Part shown: positions 36,600 to 49,010 of the stretch, piece after piece
Numbering within the stretch: the stretch's first letter is position 1
How the letters are laid out: every line of letters starts with the position of its first letter
Assembly: GCA_003255065.1 (NCBI GenBank)
Contig: QAOA01000378.1
Coordinates: 62,001 to 126,000 of the forward strand
Origin: Cercis canadensis
Taxonomy: Eukaryota; Streptophyta; Magnoliopsida; Fabales; Fabaceae
DNA length: 64,000 bases
Direction: 5' to 3'
The notes under the pieces: model-generated
The model's input: the letters and a program-made list of their open reading frames with translations, nothing else
Told to the model about the DNA's origin: nothing
Database searches by the model: none
Made by a program: the position numbers and the translations under genes

Positions 36600-37894
36600 A
36601 GGTTGTGCCCTAACCTGAATTTCTTAAGGGGCTTCGAGGCCTTCATCTCATTCTCCTCTCCTCAGTCCTCACCTCTCTCTCTCGGTGAATCTCTCGATTC
36701 GAGCTCAACCTCTCTCTCACCACCTCTCTCTCGGACCCTGTCTCTCTGGTCTCTGCTCTCTCCATCTCCCCGCTTCTTTCACGCTGGTGTGTTCCTCTGT
36801 CGCTGCTCAAATCATCACTTACTAGTAAAGAGGGGTTAGTGCTGCATGTATTTTTACTTCTGATTCGGGGTTTTGGCTTCTTTCTTTAACAGAGTAGAGG
36901 TGAATGTATATATTTTGTTTTTCTAATTCCAGAATATCATCTTTCTGTAAGGTTAAAATTTTACATGGCTTTTCGTAGTTGTTTGCTAGTGGGACTCCTT
37001 CAGTAAAGATGAATGTGCTTCTTTATGTTCCACCCTTAAGAAATCAAGTGGATGAAATATCCAATTACCTCCAGCACAAACTGTATCTGGTGGCAGAATC
37101 TCTGCTATAACTCCCATGTGAATTGAAAGAAAAGATGGAGCTTTAACATAAACTTTGTGAAAATTCTGTTACTTTTTTGGAATGGCTTCCCCTTTAACAA
37201 CTGCCACAGAAAGCTTCACAGTGGTGCTTATTTGGTTTTCCATGATTATATAGACAGATAAAAAATAGATATGCCAAGTTGCTAAAAAAAAATATCTACT
37301 GCAAAAATAAATTAATACAGGACCAGTGATTACTTTTTCTGGGTTTGGCTTTAATTTTTCTGATCAGGGTTTACATTCTAAATTATTTGTTGATTGAAGT
37401 TGGTTACTAATTCAAATGTCCTGTTATTTATATTGATAGTGTTGGTTTGTTTGATCATGATTCTGGGTGGATCCCCATTCCCCACCGGGGAGGGGGATGG
37501 GGGGAAATATCTGTATCGGGGTCAGGGAGGAAAGGACCACTCCCTGCCCCGGTGCTGCCTCACTGCCATCCCTACCATTGAGGTTTGCTCTGTTAGAGAA
37601 GCTTTAGCTGCACACTCTTGTGCACCCTGCACAGTCTGTTAATGTAGTTGTCAGATATTAAAGGTTTAAGGGTGTGAAAAATTAGTGTAAATGCAAGCAA
37701 CTGGACTCGAACTATTAATTATGGCTTTTGATCATGCTACTTAGTGATGCTTTGTAGGTGTATATAATATACATAAAATTTTTCATTAGCAATTTACTAA
37801 AGCATGTAAAGTTTTATGAGTTTACAGGCTCTCCAAGAGTTTACTTGAACTGCGAGTTTGATAGCCTTTGGTCTGAGCTGAAGACTTTGTCATC
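36600..37894 (+). promoter_or_regulatory. NSA2 leader: CT-rich 5' UTR exon and leader intron
   Basis: A CT-rich stretch typical of plant housekeeping 5' UTRs runs from about 36650 to 36780. A likely donor (acta|gtaaag, 36825) and acceptor (tttacag, ending 37827) define an intron of about 1 kb. The second leader exon, 37828-37897, has no ATG until the final atg. Inside the intron, 37465-37560 is a G/C-rich island (ggggagggggatgggggg) of unknown origin. The exon ends are inferred without transcript data. Confidence 0.55.
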
Positions 37895-40118
37895 ATGGTT
37901 TGTTCTCCAACTTGTGTTTTCCAGCCTTTACTCTTGTTTACACACTGAATATGGCTTGCATTTACTAGAAGTTGTTTCCCTGTTCCTTTTTTTACTTTCT
38001 ATGCTGTACCTTTAGCCGCAAGGTGATTACATAGAACTACATAGAAAGCGCCATGGGTATCGTCTTGACCACTTTGAGCGCAAGCGCAAGAAAGAGGCTC
38101 GTGAAGTTCATAAGCACTCTGCCCAAGCCCAGAAGGTCATAATTTGTTTTTCCCTTTTTGCATCTTCTATTTTGATTGCTTTAATTCTGATAATGATCAA
38201 TGTATATATGTAATTCTAATGTTTTTGTGTTAATTTGAGTTAACAGGCTCTGGGTATCAAGGGGAAGATGATTGCCAAGAAGAATTATTCAGAAAAGGCA
38301 CAGATGAAGAAGACGTGAGTATTTTTTTCTTTATTTTATTTTTACACTTAATTCTTTTTATTTCAAGATGTGTTTGTATTGAGTGAAACCAGATATGCTT
38401 ACAGAAGTGGGAAATTGTTCAATTTTAACATATGATGCTGAAGTCTTTGAAATAATTTTTCTTGTAATAGATTGATTCCAAGGTTGTCAAATTTATAAAG
38501 ATAACAATTTCATCATTTTGTATCAACAGTTTGAAAATTCATGAAGAGTCATCAACTAGGCGCAAGGTTGATGATGATGTTCACGATGGAGCTCTTCCTT
38601 CATATCTGCTGGATCGTGAGAATACCACCAGAGCAAAAGTATGAACACACACAGTTTTAAAAGATAGTTCTGAACTCTTCCTGCATGTAATCTGACATTT
38701 TACTATTTCTAGGTTCTCAGCAACACCATTAAGCAAAAAAGGAAGGAGAAGGCTGGGAAATGGGATGTTCCTCTGCCCAAGGTTAGACTGCATTCAACTT
38801 TCTGTTGCGTTAATGTTGTTCTAGAAATTATGCTTCCCACTACCCCCTGCCCCCCTCTTTTCCGAGTTGGGGTTGCTTAAAGTTGCTTGTGACTAATCAC
38901 ACATGTGGATGCTGCTTCCTCATTTCTTCAGGTTCGTCCTGTGGCTGAAGATGAAATGTTTAGAGTGATCAAAACTGGTAAAAGAAAGAGTAAGTATCAT
39001 ACATGTCATCCTTGGCCTTTTACAGTTTTGCCGTTGAAAGTTAAAAATTGGATGCTTTTCTAACATTTAAACATATGGTTTGAATTGATGCCACATGATT
39101 TGGCTTTTTAAAGATGTTATTTGAAGAACTAGTTACAAAATGGCAATTCAATAACTTAATGCAAATAATTTTGTTGGTCGTGATATTAGTTGGTTGCTCC
39201 TCTTCTTTCACTTGATTATGGACAAAGCTAAGTGATCTGCATGTGTACTTGAATTGGTTGAGGTGCTGGAATTTTTTATTTATTGAACTTCGCCTAATTT
39301 AAGACACTTTTTGTTTAGACACGGTATTGTGATTTTCTCAAGAGATCTGAGGATTCTCTTTCTTGTTGCTGGACGTATCCCAGAACCTTTTGTTTTGATA
39401 TAGTCTTTTGGTACACTTTAAGAACTAATAAATTGGATAGATTGCATAATAATCTGTGTCTAATAGTCTATGCCCTACCTAATTTGCAGCCAAGCAATGG
39501 AAGAGAATGGTCACAAAAGCTACATTTGTTGGACCTGGTTTTACTAGAAAACCTCCAAAATATGAGCGGTTCATTCGTCCTAGTGGATTGCGGTTCACTA
39601 AAGCCCATGTGACTCATCCAGAACTTAAATGCACCTTCAATCTTGAAATAATTGGAGTGAAGAAAAATCCTAACGGTCCTATGTACACCTCTCTTGGTGT
39701 CATGACCAAGGGAACCATCATTGAGGTGCTTATTTTTATCTGCCCTTCTTCTTGAGGGTTTTTTTCAATCTTTAATAGAACTCCTGCTAACGGTGGATTC
39801 CAGCTTCCCCTTTTCATTTATGATGCAGACAGTTTAACAGTTTCTGAAAGTGTCATAATACTTCTCGGTAATGCTTATTACTATGCTTTACTATGAATTT
39901 CAGGTGAATGTCAGTGAACTTGGTCTGGTGACACCTGCTGGGAAGGTTGTATGGGGTAAGATCATCTGTTACGTGAATGTGAATTTTGTTACCACTGGCT
40001 GGATTTGAAACTAAAAGTATTATTTCGGTTATTTATTTGGTAAAATGCAGGTAAATATGCCCAGGTGACAAATAACCCAGAAAATGATGGTTGCATAAAT
40101 GCTGTTCTGCTTGTTTAA
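37895..40118 (+). CDS. NSA2: Ribosome biogenesis protein NSA2
   Basis: NSA2 is a nucleolar factor for pre-60S assembly and 27S pre-rRNA processing, in the eS8/NSA2 family. Exons: 37895-37897 (the ATG alone), 38016-38135, 38247-38314, 38530-38638, 38713-38781, 38932-38989, 39490-39725, 39904-39955 and 40051-40118, totalling 783 nt (260 aa), the usual NSA2 length. The N-terminus is strongly basic ([39 protein letters not shown]), followed by [20 protein letters not shown] and the eS8-like beta domain ([39 protein letters not shown]). The second coding exon begins directly at the family's residue 2 (Pro), so the start codon must come from the preceding exon. The atg|gtttgt at 37895 fits both frame and splice site. 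Confidence 0.9.
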
Positions 40119-40968
40119 GGTTATTGACTAACTCCACCTCTGAAACTTGTTAATGCAACCGCAATGGCCAGCCATCACCATGTGACAGTTCTACCACCTT
40201 TGCTGGTATCTGAAATTTTGTCCAAGAAAATAGTCAAGCAGTTCTTGTATCGGAGTGGAGTAGTGACTTCCTGTGTTTTTCTGATGGTGTATACCATCAA
40301 GTATTTTTAGGTAACTATTGTCTGAGAAAACAGCACTTACAGTGGCAAATCCTTTATTGGTCTATGAGCTTAATCATGTCCACCCTTCATTTATGTGATG
40401 GAAATTGAACAACTAGATATAGAGTTCACTTGCTCATGTCCACTCTTTATTTAGTTGAGCATGCCTTGTTTTCTCTTTGGTGATTATTTGAGCGTAATTG
40501 TTGATTTAATGCATCCAATAATATGAATGATAAATTTTTTGAAGTCTACATATAATTTTACAATTAAATAAAAATTAGCCTAAGAAGAGTGATTATAATA
40601 TTTTAATTTATTCATGAAAAATTATAAGAACTTTTAATTTGAATTTTCATCAAGTGCATCAAGGCCCAAAAAAAATAAAAAAAATCAGATGTATCAAATA
40701 ATAACTATTTAAACTTGTGATGGAGGGATTTAGATAGTTTGTAGGAGGTCTCAGACCTTCATACTAAGTCAAATTGAACTTTAGTTTCTTTTTAAAGTGA
40801 TTTGTATAATAATTATTTTGAATAAAACACTCTTACATCTGCACCAGTCATTGCCTTTTCGTTGATACAGTCTGTTTGACAATTATAAGATAAATTCCAT
40901 CAAAGTCGAAAGAATTAGAAGAAAGTAAAACGAATATAATTAGAACACTTTCTTTTGGTCTTCAATAA
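40119..40968. other. Spacer between convergent NSA2 and CBR1
   Basis: It holds the 3' flanks of both genes. The composition is AT-rich. No frame, RNA gene or recognisable repeat was found. Confidence 0.6.
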
Positions 40969-43900
40969 TTAGAATTCAAACTGCATCTCTGGTGCGTATC
41001 CAAGTGCGTTAAGGTGAGTAGCCATGGCCTTGTTCATGCCTGGTGGACCGCACCTAAGTATCTGCAAAATTTAAGCTTACGTTTATGCAAAAAATGAAAT
41101 GATTGTTGCACGTAATATTAGAGGGATTTGGATATGTTTAATGAGTTCTATTAAAATTTAGGTTGATTCTTAAATAATGTCAAGTACGCAAAAATGTGAA
41201 ACAGTATTATGAGTATAAGAAGTGTGTAAATAGCTCTATGTGAAATATAAAGTAGTGTGAGTATAAGTAGCATGTGAATAGTATTATTTGAATAGGTTAA
41301 TTGTGAATGAAACCTGGATATCTTTGGCTGGTGCTGGACAATGAGTTTGAATCATTTCCTTGGATATGAACCCAACCCCACCAGTCCATGACTCAGGAGC
41401 CTGCCAAACGTGGAGAAAACAAACCGTTATGTTCTACAAAAATAGTGACACAGTAACCCAAATTTATTGTGAATATGAATTAAAGTATTAAATTAGTAAT
41501 AAAAAGAAAAAAAAAAAAGTGAGTCAGTGATTTAAAAGGAGAGGATATGTTATCATGTCTTCATAGTCAATAAATAGTAATTGAAGTTAAACTATAAGGT
41601 GTTGCTCAATTGGTATATTGAGCTTCATGTGAAGCAAATTTGGAAATATTGTCAAGAGTTTAAATTCTACTGGAAATACTAGTGGTCATAATATGTTAAA
41701 GTTCGAGTGGAAATTAGTCTTACATCAAAAGTGTGAGAACCATTTTGTGTGAAATAAAAAAAAAAATTGAAGGATTTTATTTTGATTCCTTGACAATACA
41801 TAATTATTGAGCAGTGTGCAAGAAAAAAGATCTTAATTACTTCAGTAATAGTATAAAATTTTATATTGATAGTGATTAAATTTAAATTCAAAATTAAATA
41901 ATATTATATATTTTCAAGTAAAACATAAGAATTACTCAGTAAAACTAAATATTTGATTTCATTTTTTTTATTTAGATATTCAAGAGGCGTATTATAGATA
42001 GAAATGCAAATTATAGACACTCCAATTTCATTCATTTTTTCTTTCTCTATGTCTTTGATATACATTTTTCCTCTTTATTACCATGTATTAAGCATGTTTT
42101 AATATTAATAATTTTCAATTCTTTTTTTTTTTAGTTATCTTATTTCAAACCTATTTTTGTCTCTACCAAATATGCTCTTTGAGTAAAGCATTTGCATATA
42201 ATAGAAAAATTAAAATCATAAAAGAGGAGTATCTAATACAAGAACTCTTGAAATGTATGCTATAGGTTTTAGGTTTGTGCCATCATGTAAAATAAAAGAA
42301 ATGAACCCTAAAAATATTCTTGTTTGGGTGTATTTGGGTAATGATAAGCTATTGCAGTGGAGTAACCAACCTGATTTAGAACATAATAGACTTTGAAACG
42401 GTCAGGAAATTTGCTAGCAAACTTATCCAGTTCTTCCTGCATCAACAATTAAGAGACTCAATTGAATTTAACCAACACACTTGATCAAATTCTAATGCTA
42501 TCTAATGTCAATAATTTTATGGTGGATTAAAGCTAAGCAAAATAAAATTCATCTCATCTTCAATCAGTTTTTTTATTTCTTTTATACTAAAGAGTAATAT
42601 TATCTCCACGTTAGAAAATTTCTAACTTTGTCACATTAGTATAAGTGGCATAATCTAGATTAAACTGCACTTTTTTCTATAGGCAATACAACAAAAGTAG
42701 TGTGCAATAATCATTTCTTTGATACATAAAAACATTATTTGCATCCAAAAATTTTCAACGCATTTATTTTTCACACTTTCACCTCTAGAAAACATAGTAA
42801 TATTGATATATACTAGCTAGTATCCATCCAGCATTTACCACTTCCTAGGTTCATTGTTGCAGGCATATTCAAAGTATTTCTTACTCTTAATTAGGGGGCA
42901 TTAGTATATCTCACCCTCATATATAGACTTGTTTAAAAGATGATGATCAATACAAGAAGGAAGGTAACTGGCAATTAGATTACCTTCAAGAGAATGTCAT
43001 CCAATGTAACATTGGCATAGATAAGGTACAATTTTGTTTTGTCCTTTGGGTTTTCTAATATGGCTCTAGTGAGCTGTGAACAAAAAGCATAAAGTCCATT
43101 AATATTGTACCTTCATTACTGAAACAAATAGAAAGGTTATATATAATCAAAGTTTTAAGTGCCTAAAAAACCGTACCTGAAACATTGGGGTAATGCCTGA
43201 ACCACCAGCAAGCATTCCATATGCCCGAGCTTGGCCAGGTTTGTAACTGAAACGTCCCTAGAAGCATATAACCAACAGACATATGTATCATAAATAAGTT
43301 CTTCATTCTCTGTGACTTTCAACTCCATGCAGCTATGCACTATTATTTAGGGTTTTCTTGACTGGCATTCTTCATGTTACCATGTTCAATAACTTTCCCT
43401 GATATAAGGATAGTTTTCTAAAATAATGATAGTTATACCTCACTTGAATATGCAAATCTCGGTTACACATTTGAGTTCACAGAAAACAGTTTCAATTAAA
43501 CCTTGTTAACATGTTACCATGCAGCTACGCACAATAATTTAGGGTTTTCTTGACTGGCATTTTTCATGTTAACATGTTCAATAACTTTCCCTGATATAAG
43601 AATAGTTTTATTTTTCTTGATTTTTTAAAATAAAGATAGTTACACGTCACTTGAATATGCAAAACTCGATTATAGAAAAAAGTTTCAATTAAATCTTATT
43701 AACAGAAAAAAGTACCTTGGGTCCCTTGACAGCCAAGTAATCCCCTTCTCTCATCTGTCTAAAATGGTGGGACATCCTTCCCTGTGGGTACATCTGCTCA
43801 TAAAGAAATTTATAGAATAAATTATATAAATAAATAATAAATACAACATATAATAAATAATCTGCTTATGCAAAGTATAATAATAACAAATTATACCTTG

Positions 43901-44829
43901 ATAACCAATTCGAAGTAACCAACATCAGAATCTAAAGTAATTGGTGTATATGATCTCTCAACTTCTGCTCCTTGGCTATCTTTTCCCCTGCTTAAAAAAA
44001 TAGAATATATGCACTCTTTGAACCTTAAGTATATTTCAACCTGGAAAATTGGAGACTTCAATAGAATGACTCAAAGTATTTGGAAACTAGAAGAAATTAG
44101 AAAGCTACTGATCTTGTGCACCTGCAAAGAATGTTCTTTCCAATAGGAAGACCCAACACTGAAGTAGGTGTTGGAAGTGCAAATCTAAATCTTGCAGAGT
44201 TATGGCTGAGCTGAGTTTTCTTGACAAGTTTGAATTCTTTGAAATTTTTTGGGTCTAAACTACCTGAAATAATTGTCACCATAAGATAGTCAATTTATAT
44301 TTATATGCAAACAATATAGCTTTTTTATGTTTTCTTTTATAGGTTTGGTGCTTGTGTACAAAGAATAGTGATAGTGTAGTGGAATTATGAAAGGGGATAA
44401 TCTACCCTCTATTGTGTAGCATCTAAAAGTTTCATTCACAAGATATAGACTAGTAATAGTGTATATTATAGTTCTAATAAATGTAGGAAACAGGAGAAAC
44501 ATGCTTACTCAACTCTTTTGACAATGTGCTTGGAACATTCAAATTTCTAGAATACATTAACTAGAGAATTCAAATCTTTGGAAAGCATTTTGCATCCATT
44601 ATTTGATTATTTGTAAATCCAATTGTTTTAAATAGGATTTGCAAATATATTTTTTCAAATAAAAACTGTTTAATTTCTATTTAAAATGTGTTGAACATAC
44701 TCAAATACCTTTAGGTTTCTTGCAGAAGTAGATATAAGCAGCAGTAATGCCAACTGCAATAAGAGCAACTGCACCACCAACCAGCTCAGGCTGCAGGTGC
44801 TCAGTATAGGGTAAGTGCATGAAATCCAT
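40969..44829 (-). CDS. CBR1: NADH-cytochrome b5 reductase 1
   Basis: This flavoprotein passes electrons from NADH to cytochrome b5 for ER lipid desaturation. Minus-strand exons: 44709-44829, 44122-44263, 43897-43987, 43716-43793, 43177-43257, 42984-43073, 42371-42436, 41314-41400 and 40969-41061, totalling 849 nt (282 aa), one residue from the usual plant CBR1 length. Residues 16-35 form a membrane anchor ([20 protein letters not shown]). The FAD-binding motif reads RSYTP (99-103) where RPYTP is usual. The NADH-binding motifs are GGSGITP (162-168) and CGPPGM (256-261). The ending is APEMQFEF. It resembles the ER form (CBR1) rather than the mitochondrial form because of the [15 protein letters not shown] region and the C-terminus. 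The acceptor of exon 3 is a NAGNAG site. Confidence 0.93.
41600..41767 (+). mobile_element. SINE-like element in CBR1 intron 7
   Basis: A diverged A box (ttgctcaattgg, from 41602) lies 43 bases before a B box (agtttaaattc, 41657-41667), and the segment ends in an A-rich tail (aaataaaaaaaaaaa) near 41752-41767. It is inserted on the plus strand, antisense to CBR1. The box matches are weaker than in the other two SINE candidates. Confidence 0.45.
43327..43706. repeat. Tandem duplication in CBR1 intron 4
   Basis: The sequence from atgcagctatgcac at 43327 recurs from atgcagctacgcac at about 43519 with the same succession of landmarks: tttagggttttcttgactgg, ttcaataactttccctgata, cacttgaatatgcaaa, and gtttcaattaaa. 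The unit is about 192 bases. The second copy reaches almost to the donor of exon 4, so the intron has roughly doubled. Confidence 0.8.
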
Positions 44830-45700
44830 TTTGAAGAACCGAAATGACGTATTGAATGGTAATTGCAACATGTTACAAGCAAATAACAAATTTCACAACT
44901 TACACATTAATTAATTCAAACTGCAAAGGAGGTATGTATATATATAATATAATAGAAAGCTCTTCTCAAATATTCAAACTGCAAAGGAGGTACGTATATA
45001 TATACTATAATAGAAAGCTCTTCTCAATCATTCTTTTCTTCGTTCAAATAAAGAAAAAGGAAAATGCTTTTCTTCGTCTTGTTATCTTTCAGGTCATGTA
45101 GTGAAGGAAAGAATCATTCCAAATACCTCCGGGAGGAACAAGCTTCTACTTTCACTTTCTTTATAAAAGGATGTATTGAGAAACGTCAGTGTGTAGAGAA
45201 AGAGAAACAGTAGCCGAGTACAAAGGAAAAAAAATAGCAATTTTCACATTAATTAATTGTAGGTTGCAGTGTAGCCAATAAAAAATGTTTATTACATATC
45301 TCACAGTCATCATATAAAACCGAAAAGTTTGAGTAAGATCAATTAAACTTAGATTAAGTTAACTGTGCTAATATGAACATTTTAAGTTTAAATTACTTGT
45401 AAAATAACTCAAAACATAAATTTATACTATAGTATTAAAAGTTCTCATGATGTAAATTATGCTCATAAACTTTCAAAAAATTTAAGAATTAATTGGTACT
45501 TGGTTGAATTACATTATTTCAACAAATAATAAGATTTTAAAATATAAGTAAATGTCATCAATTAAATTAGGTGCTTAAATTTTTATTTAATTTACGTAAA
45601 ACTTGACATGTATAATTAACATCATAATATCACATGATTCAATGATTGGGTCTATAAAATTAATATTTTACCTGAAGTAACATATCCATCAGGCCTGCTC
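44830..45700. other. CBR1 upstream region
   Basis: This is the probable promoter and leader of CBR1, which is transcribed leftwards. A 58-bp tandem duplication begins at 44914 and 44972 (attcaaactgcaaaggaggt in both, then a cttctcaa landmark). No other gene was found. Confidence 0.55.
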
Positions 45701-46110
45701 TCTTTCCTGGGGAAGGAAAGACCTAACTCAAGGTGAATTCAGCCTATCTAATTTGCTTGAACTTGAATTTTTAAACCACTTAATTGGATTTGAGCCTCAA
45801 TAACTTATTACTTACAGCTACTCAATGCTGTGGAAATTACTCCTCAAAGTTTTTATATCTTCACTTATCATTCAATCATCATCAACTTAAAATCGATGAT
45901 CTCACATGGGTTACTCATTTTTCTTCCTTGAAATATCTCAACCTCAATTTTTCTTGGCTTCAATCAGTTACTATGCTTCATTCACTTTCAGAGTTAAACA
46001 AGTGTGGTTGTTAACTTTTTGACATCAACCTATTTCTTGATTATGTCAATTTTGCTTCACTCAAACTTCTTGATCTTTCCACTACAATACTTTTCACTCT
46101 AATTTATCTA
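45700..46110 (+). pseudogene. Receptor-like protein LRR fragment (N-terminal part)
   Basis: Across several frames the sequence spells leucine-rich-repeat phrases of plant receptor-like proteins: ELEFLNHL, then LDDLTWVTHFSSLKYLNLNF-type words and WLQSVTMLHSLSEL. Intact members of this class are extracellular LRR proteins with one membrane anchor, often in immunity. Frameshifts and stops (for example after the initial LRR and at about 46012) show it is broken. No signal peptide or anchor was found. Confidence 0.6.
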
Positions 46111-46119
46111 ATTGGTTGT

Positions 46120-46800
46120 TTAATCACAGCCGTGATTTCTAGTATTTTGATTTTAGTCACAATTTTTTCCAAGGTTTATTATCTCAGAGGTTGTTAAATC
46201 TTTAAAGTTAAAAATCCTTGGTCTTATATAATAATAAACTAAGTGAATCTATTCCAGACTGATTAGAGCAACATGAAAATCTACAACACATGAATCTTTC
46301 CAATAATCAACTTCGGGGAATCTATCTTCTTTGACACAATTAGATTGAATGGAAGTCTTCCAAAAAATAAGTCTTGGACAACTCTTTAACATAAATTAAG
46401 CCTTGGACAGCTCTTTAACTAAGAAATATTGGATGCTGTACACACTTCTTTGAGAGGTGTTGTGTCTGAAATGAATTTTTGTCAACAAATTATAGTTGCA
46501 TTAGAAGCCCTGTCATTTCATTTTGATCCCCAAATTGCACGCTCCATGGATATAGTCAAATTATTGCATGCTTTTACGCCTTTTTTTGTTTGTTGGTTTA
46601 GAAAGATAACTAAAAGCTTTGCAACCTTCTAATTAGAAAGCAAACGCAAGAGAAATTATATTTTCATTTTGAAAAGACTATGGATACCTTTTAGAGAGAT
46701 TCTCTATTCACAGTCTTTCCACTAGCTTCATGATATAGGCGTAACAAAAATATAATAAATAAAAAGCCATATGAATGGCCTAATTAAGTACAAAAGATAA
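46120..46800 (+). pseudogene. Receptor-like protein remnant, array copy R1
   Basis: A decayed LRR segment; phrases such as QHMNLSNNQL (about 46285), SLRGVVSEMNF and SFHFDPQIA occur in different frames. The same segment recurs at about 49010-49975 (R2) and 51820-52815 (R3). R1 lacks an 80-base internal repeat that R2 and R3 have, around the cttggacaactctttaac motif. The three copies share frame breaks, so the decay preceded at least part of the duplication. Confidence 0.6.
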
Positions 46801-47240
46801 AAGAAGAAACATCATATCTGTTTAAAGTAAAGAAACTTTTTATTAGTTTATTTTTTCTCTCACTTTTCAGTTAATTTTTTTTTTTTTTGCATTATATGCG
46901 TAAATTTCTAATTTTCCTTTTTGTATAATGTGGTTATTATCAATATAAATAGTGATTATTTATAGTGAATTAGTTATTAACTACAGATTGTTGACCCATA
47001 TTCTATGCTATATTATGTAATGTGCAACCTGATTCTCAGTGAAGACTGAATTTAATATTTGTTCACAATATCCAAAATTTTCTCCACCTTAACCAATGAA
47101 TGATGGTATAGTCATCATGATAATAGATGTGGTCATCATCTTAACCACATAAGTGATTGATTCTACACGTTCTTTTTTTTTTTTTTTTTTAAATTGTGTC
47201 AAACCGGTATAGTTTGTATAATATAAATTTTAATGAATGC
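46800..47240. repeat. Array spacer S1, between two T tracts
   Basis: Flanked by T tracts at 46868-46889 and 47171-47190. The part from ccatattctatgctatatta (about 46997) through the atgataatagatgtggtcat motif (about 47140) is repeated after R3 at 52828-52975. It is absent after R2, where one long T tract takes its place. No coding content. Confidence 0.6.
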
Positions 47241-49010
47241 TTTAAATTTTTTTCATTATAACTCATATAAATTTAATAAAATTTAGATTATATCAACTAT
47301 GTCAATATGATACAATTTAAATTAAAATAATGTAAAAAATTACTTAACGTTACATTATGTCATGTTAAAGTAGTATAGGCTAGCAAGACCCTAACGATAG
47401 ACACAAAACTATTAGAATTATTAAGATTTTAAAGTGTGATGATTATGTAATCCTTAATGATAAAAATATACTCACTTGGGCAAATAAAAATGATAAAATT
47501 ATGCATATAATAAAAAAAGGCACTTAAATAAAAAGAGGTAATACAAAATAAACAAACAATAAATATTCTTTTATTTTAGGAACCTATCAATAATTTTCTC
47601 CTTACTCTTATATTTGCTAAGAAATATCATACTTATTATTATTATTATTACTATAATTTATTCTTACTTAATAGTAAATGCCAACTTCTTTTTTTACTTT
47701 GACTACTAAATTGCATTTGATTTTTTTAAAAAAAGAATAGTCTTCGAAAGAAAACATGGAGTCGCTACCAATTCTATTAAAAAAATAGGAAACAATTGGA
47801 AAACTTTTTTTTTTTAATTTTAAAAGTGGTTTGTGAACCAGAGATGATTCGCGGGTCAGTTTGTGTGTGGAGAAGATGTTAGGCACCCCACAACATCCGT
47901 TCAGAGAACAGTTACCCGAAATTAATTGTGCGAACATAAATATGACAAAAAAATATATTTTATTTACCCAAAATAATAAATATATTACAGGAATATTTGA
48001 CAAAAGTAAAGAAAGAAAATTTGAACATGTGATGCATGATTTCTCTATCGATACCTAAATCATTCGCCCCTTTCATTGCATAAAGCGACTGTCCGGGGGT
48101 GGTGCTACCTTCACCTAGGTCGGATAGAGAAATGTATCCCATATAGGACTGACTCGTCCTATCATCCCATGATAAGTGAAAGGGGCCTGCGGATACTATG
48201 CAACACATATATTTTTTTATATGTAGTGCAAATGTATGATTTTAAGTATTACAATACTTGTCTTGGGGATAATTATATTCAAAAAAATAAAGTAAGATAA
48301 ATAAAATTCTCTTGCTCCTAGCTTGCAGCAAAGCCTTCTCGAGGAAAGCCCTCCAACTTGCCCACTACCACAATCATTCTCAGTCATATGTCAAGTTGCT
48401 CAAAGAAACACCAAATACAAGTTAAAAGATTCACAACTAAATATCATTATCTTAAGTATATCTCATGCCTCAATCATACAAGAAGTATCCCAAATGACAC
48501 CTAATAAACAATGACTACAATTTGGAGAATTCAATAACCTAATAATTATTTCAAATTGAACTCAAAAATAAATTTAAGACAAACGCCAAAAAATAAGACT
48601 ACCAATCAGCTTCACGTAGGAAAATGCAGAAATTACCAAATTGAATTTTCGACAGCTCCTATGCAATGCTTAGAACCAAGCTAAAACTCACAAAAATGGA
48701 ATAATGAAGAATCAAGAAAAGATCACTTAGGCATAATCTAAAACTGCCGCATTCAAATTAGAACTGGAAGCAGTGGAAAAATAAAAAAAAATTCTAAAAT
48801 TTGTACACATCAAGAGGACACATCTTACGGTTCTATCAAGCCAAAATATGTTAAATTCTAAGCTCTGTAGCTCCAAAAAGAATTAAAAGACTAAACACTG
48901 CCAGAGCTGTTTGGCAACTTGACAGCACAGAAAATACAGCTAACTTAAAATGCAAATTGAGATCAAGGGAGACATACAAAAAATTAAAAATTACACACAT
49001 CAAAGATACA
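47241..49010. repeat. Array spacer unit U1
   Basis: A roughly 1.8-kb non-genic block, nearly identical to U2 at 50023-51820, with only a few differences per 60 bases. It includes the phrases gagtcgctac (47760) and gttaggcaccccacaac (47879), which resemble a dispersed plant repeat core. The minus-strand frame at 47960-48208 is largely kept in U2 (see U2), but its function, if any, is unknown. Confidence 0.65.
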
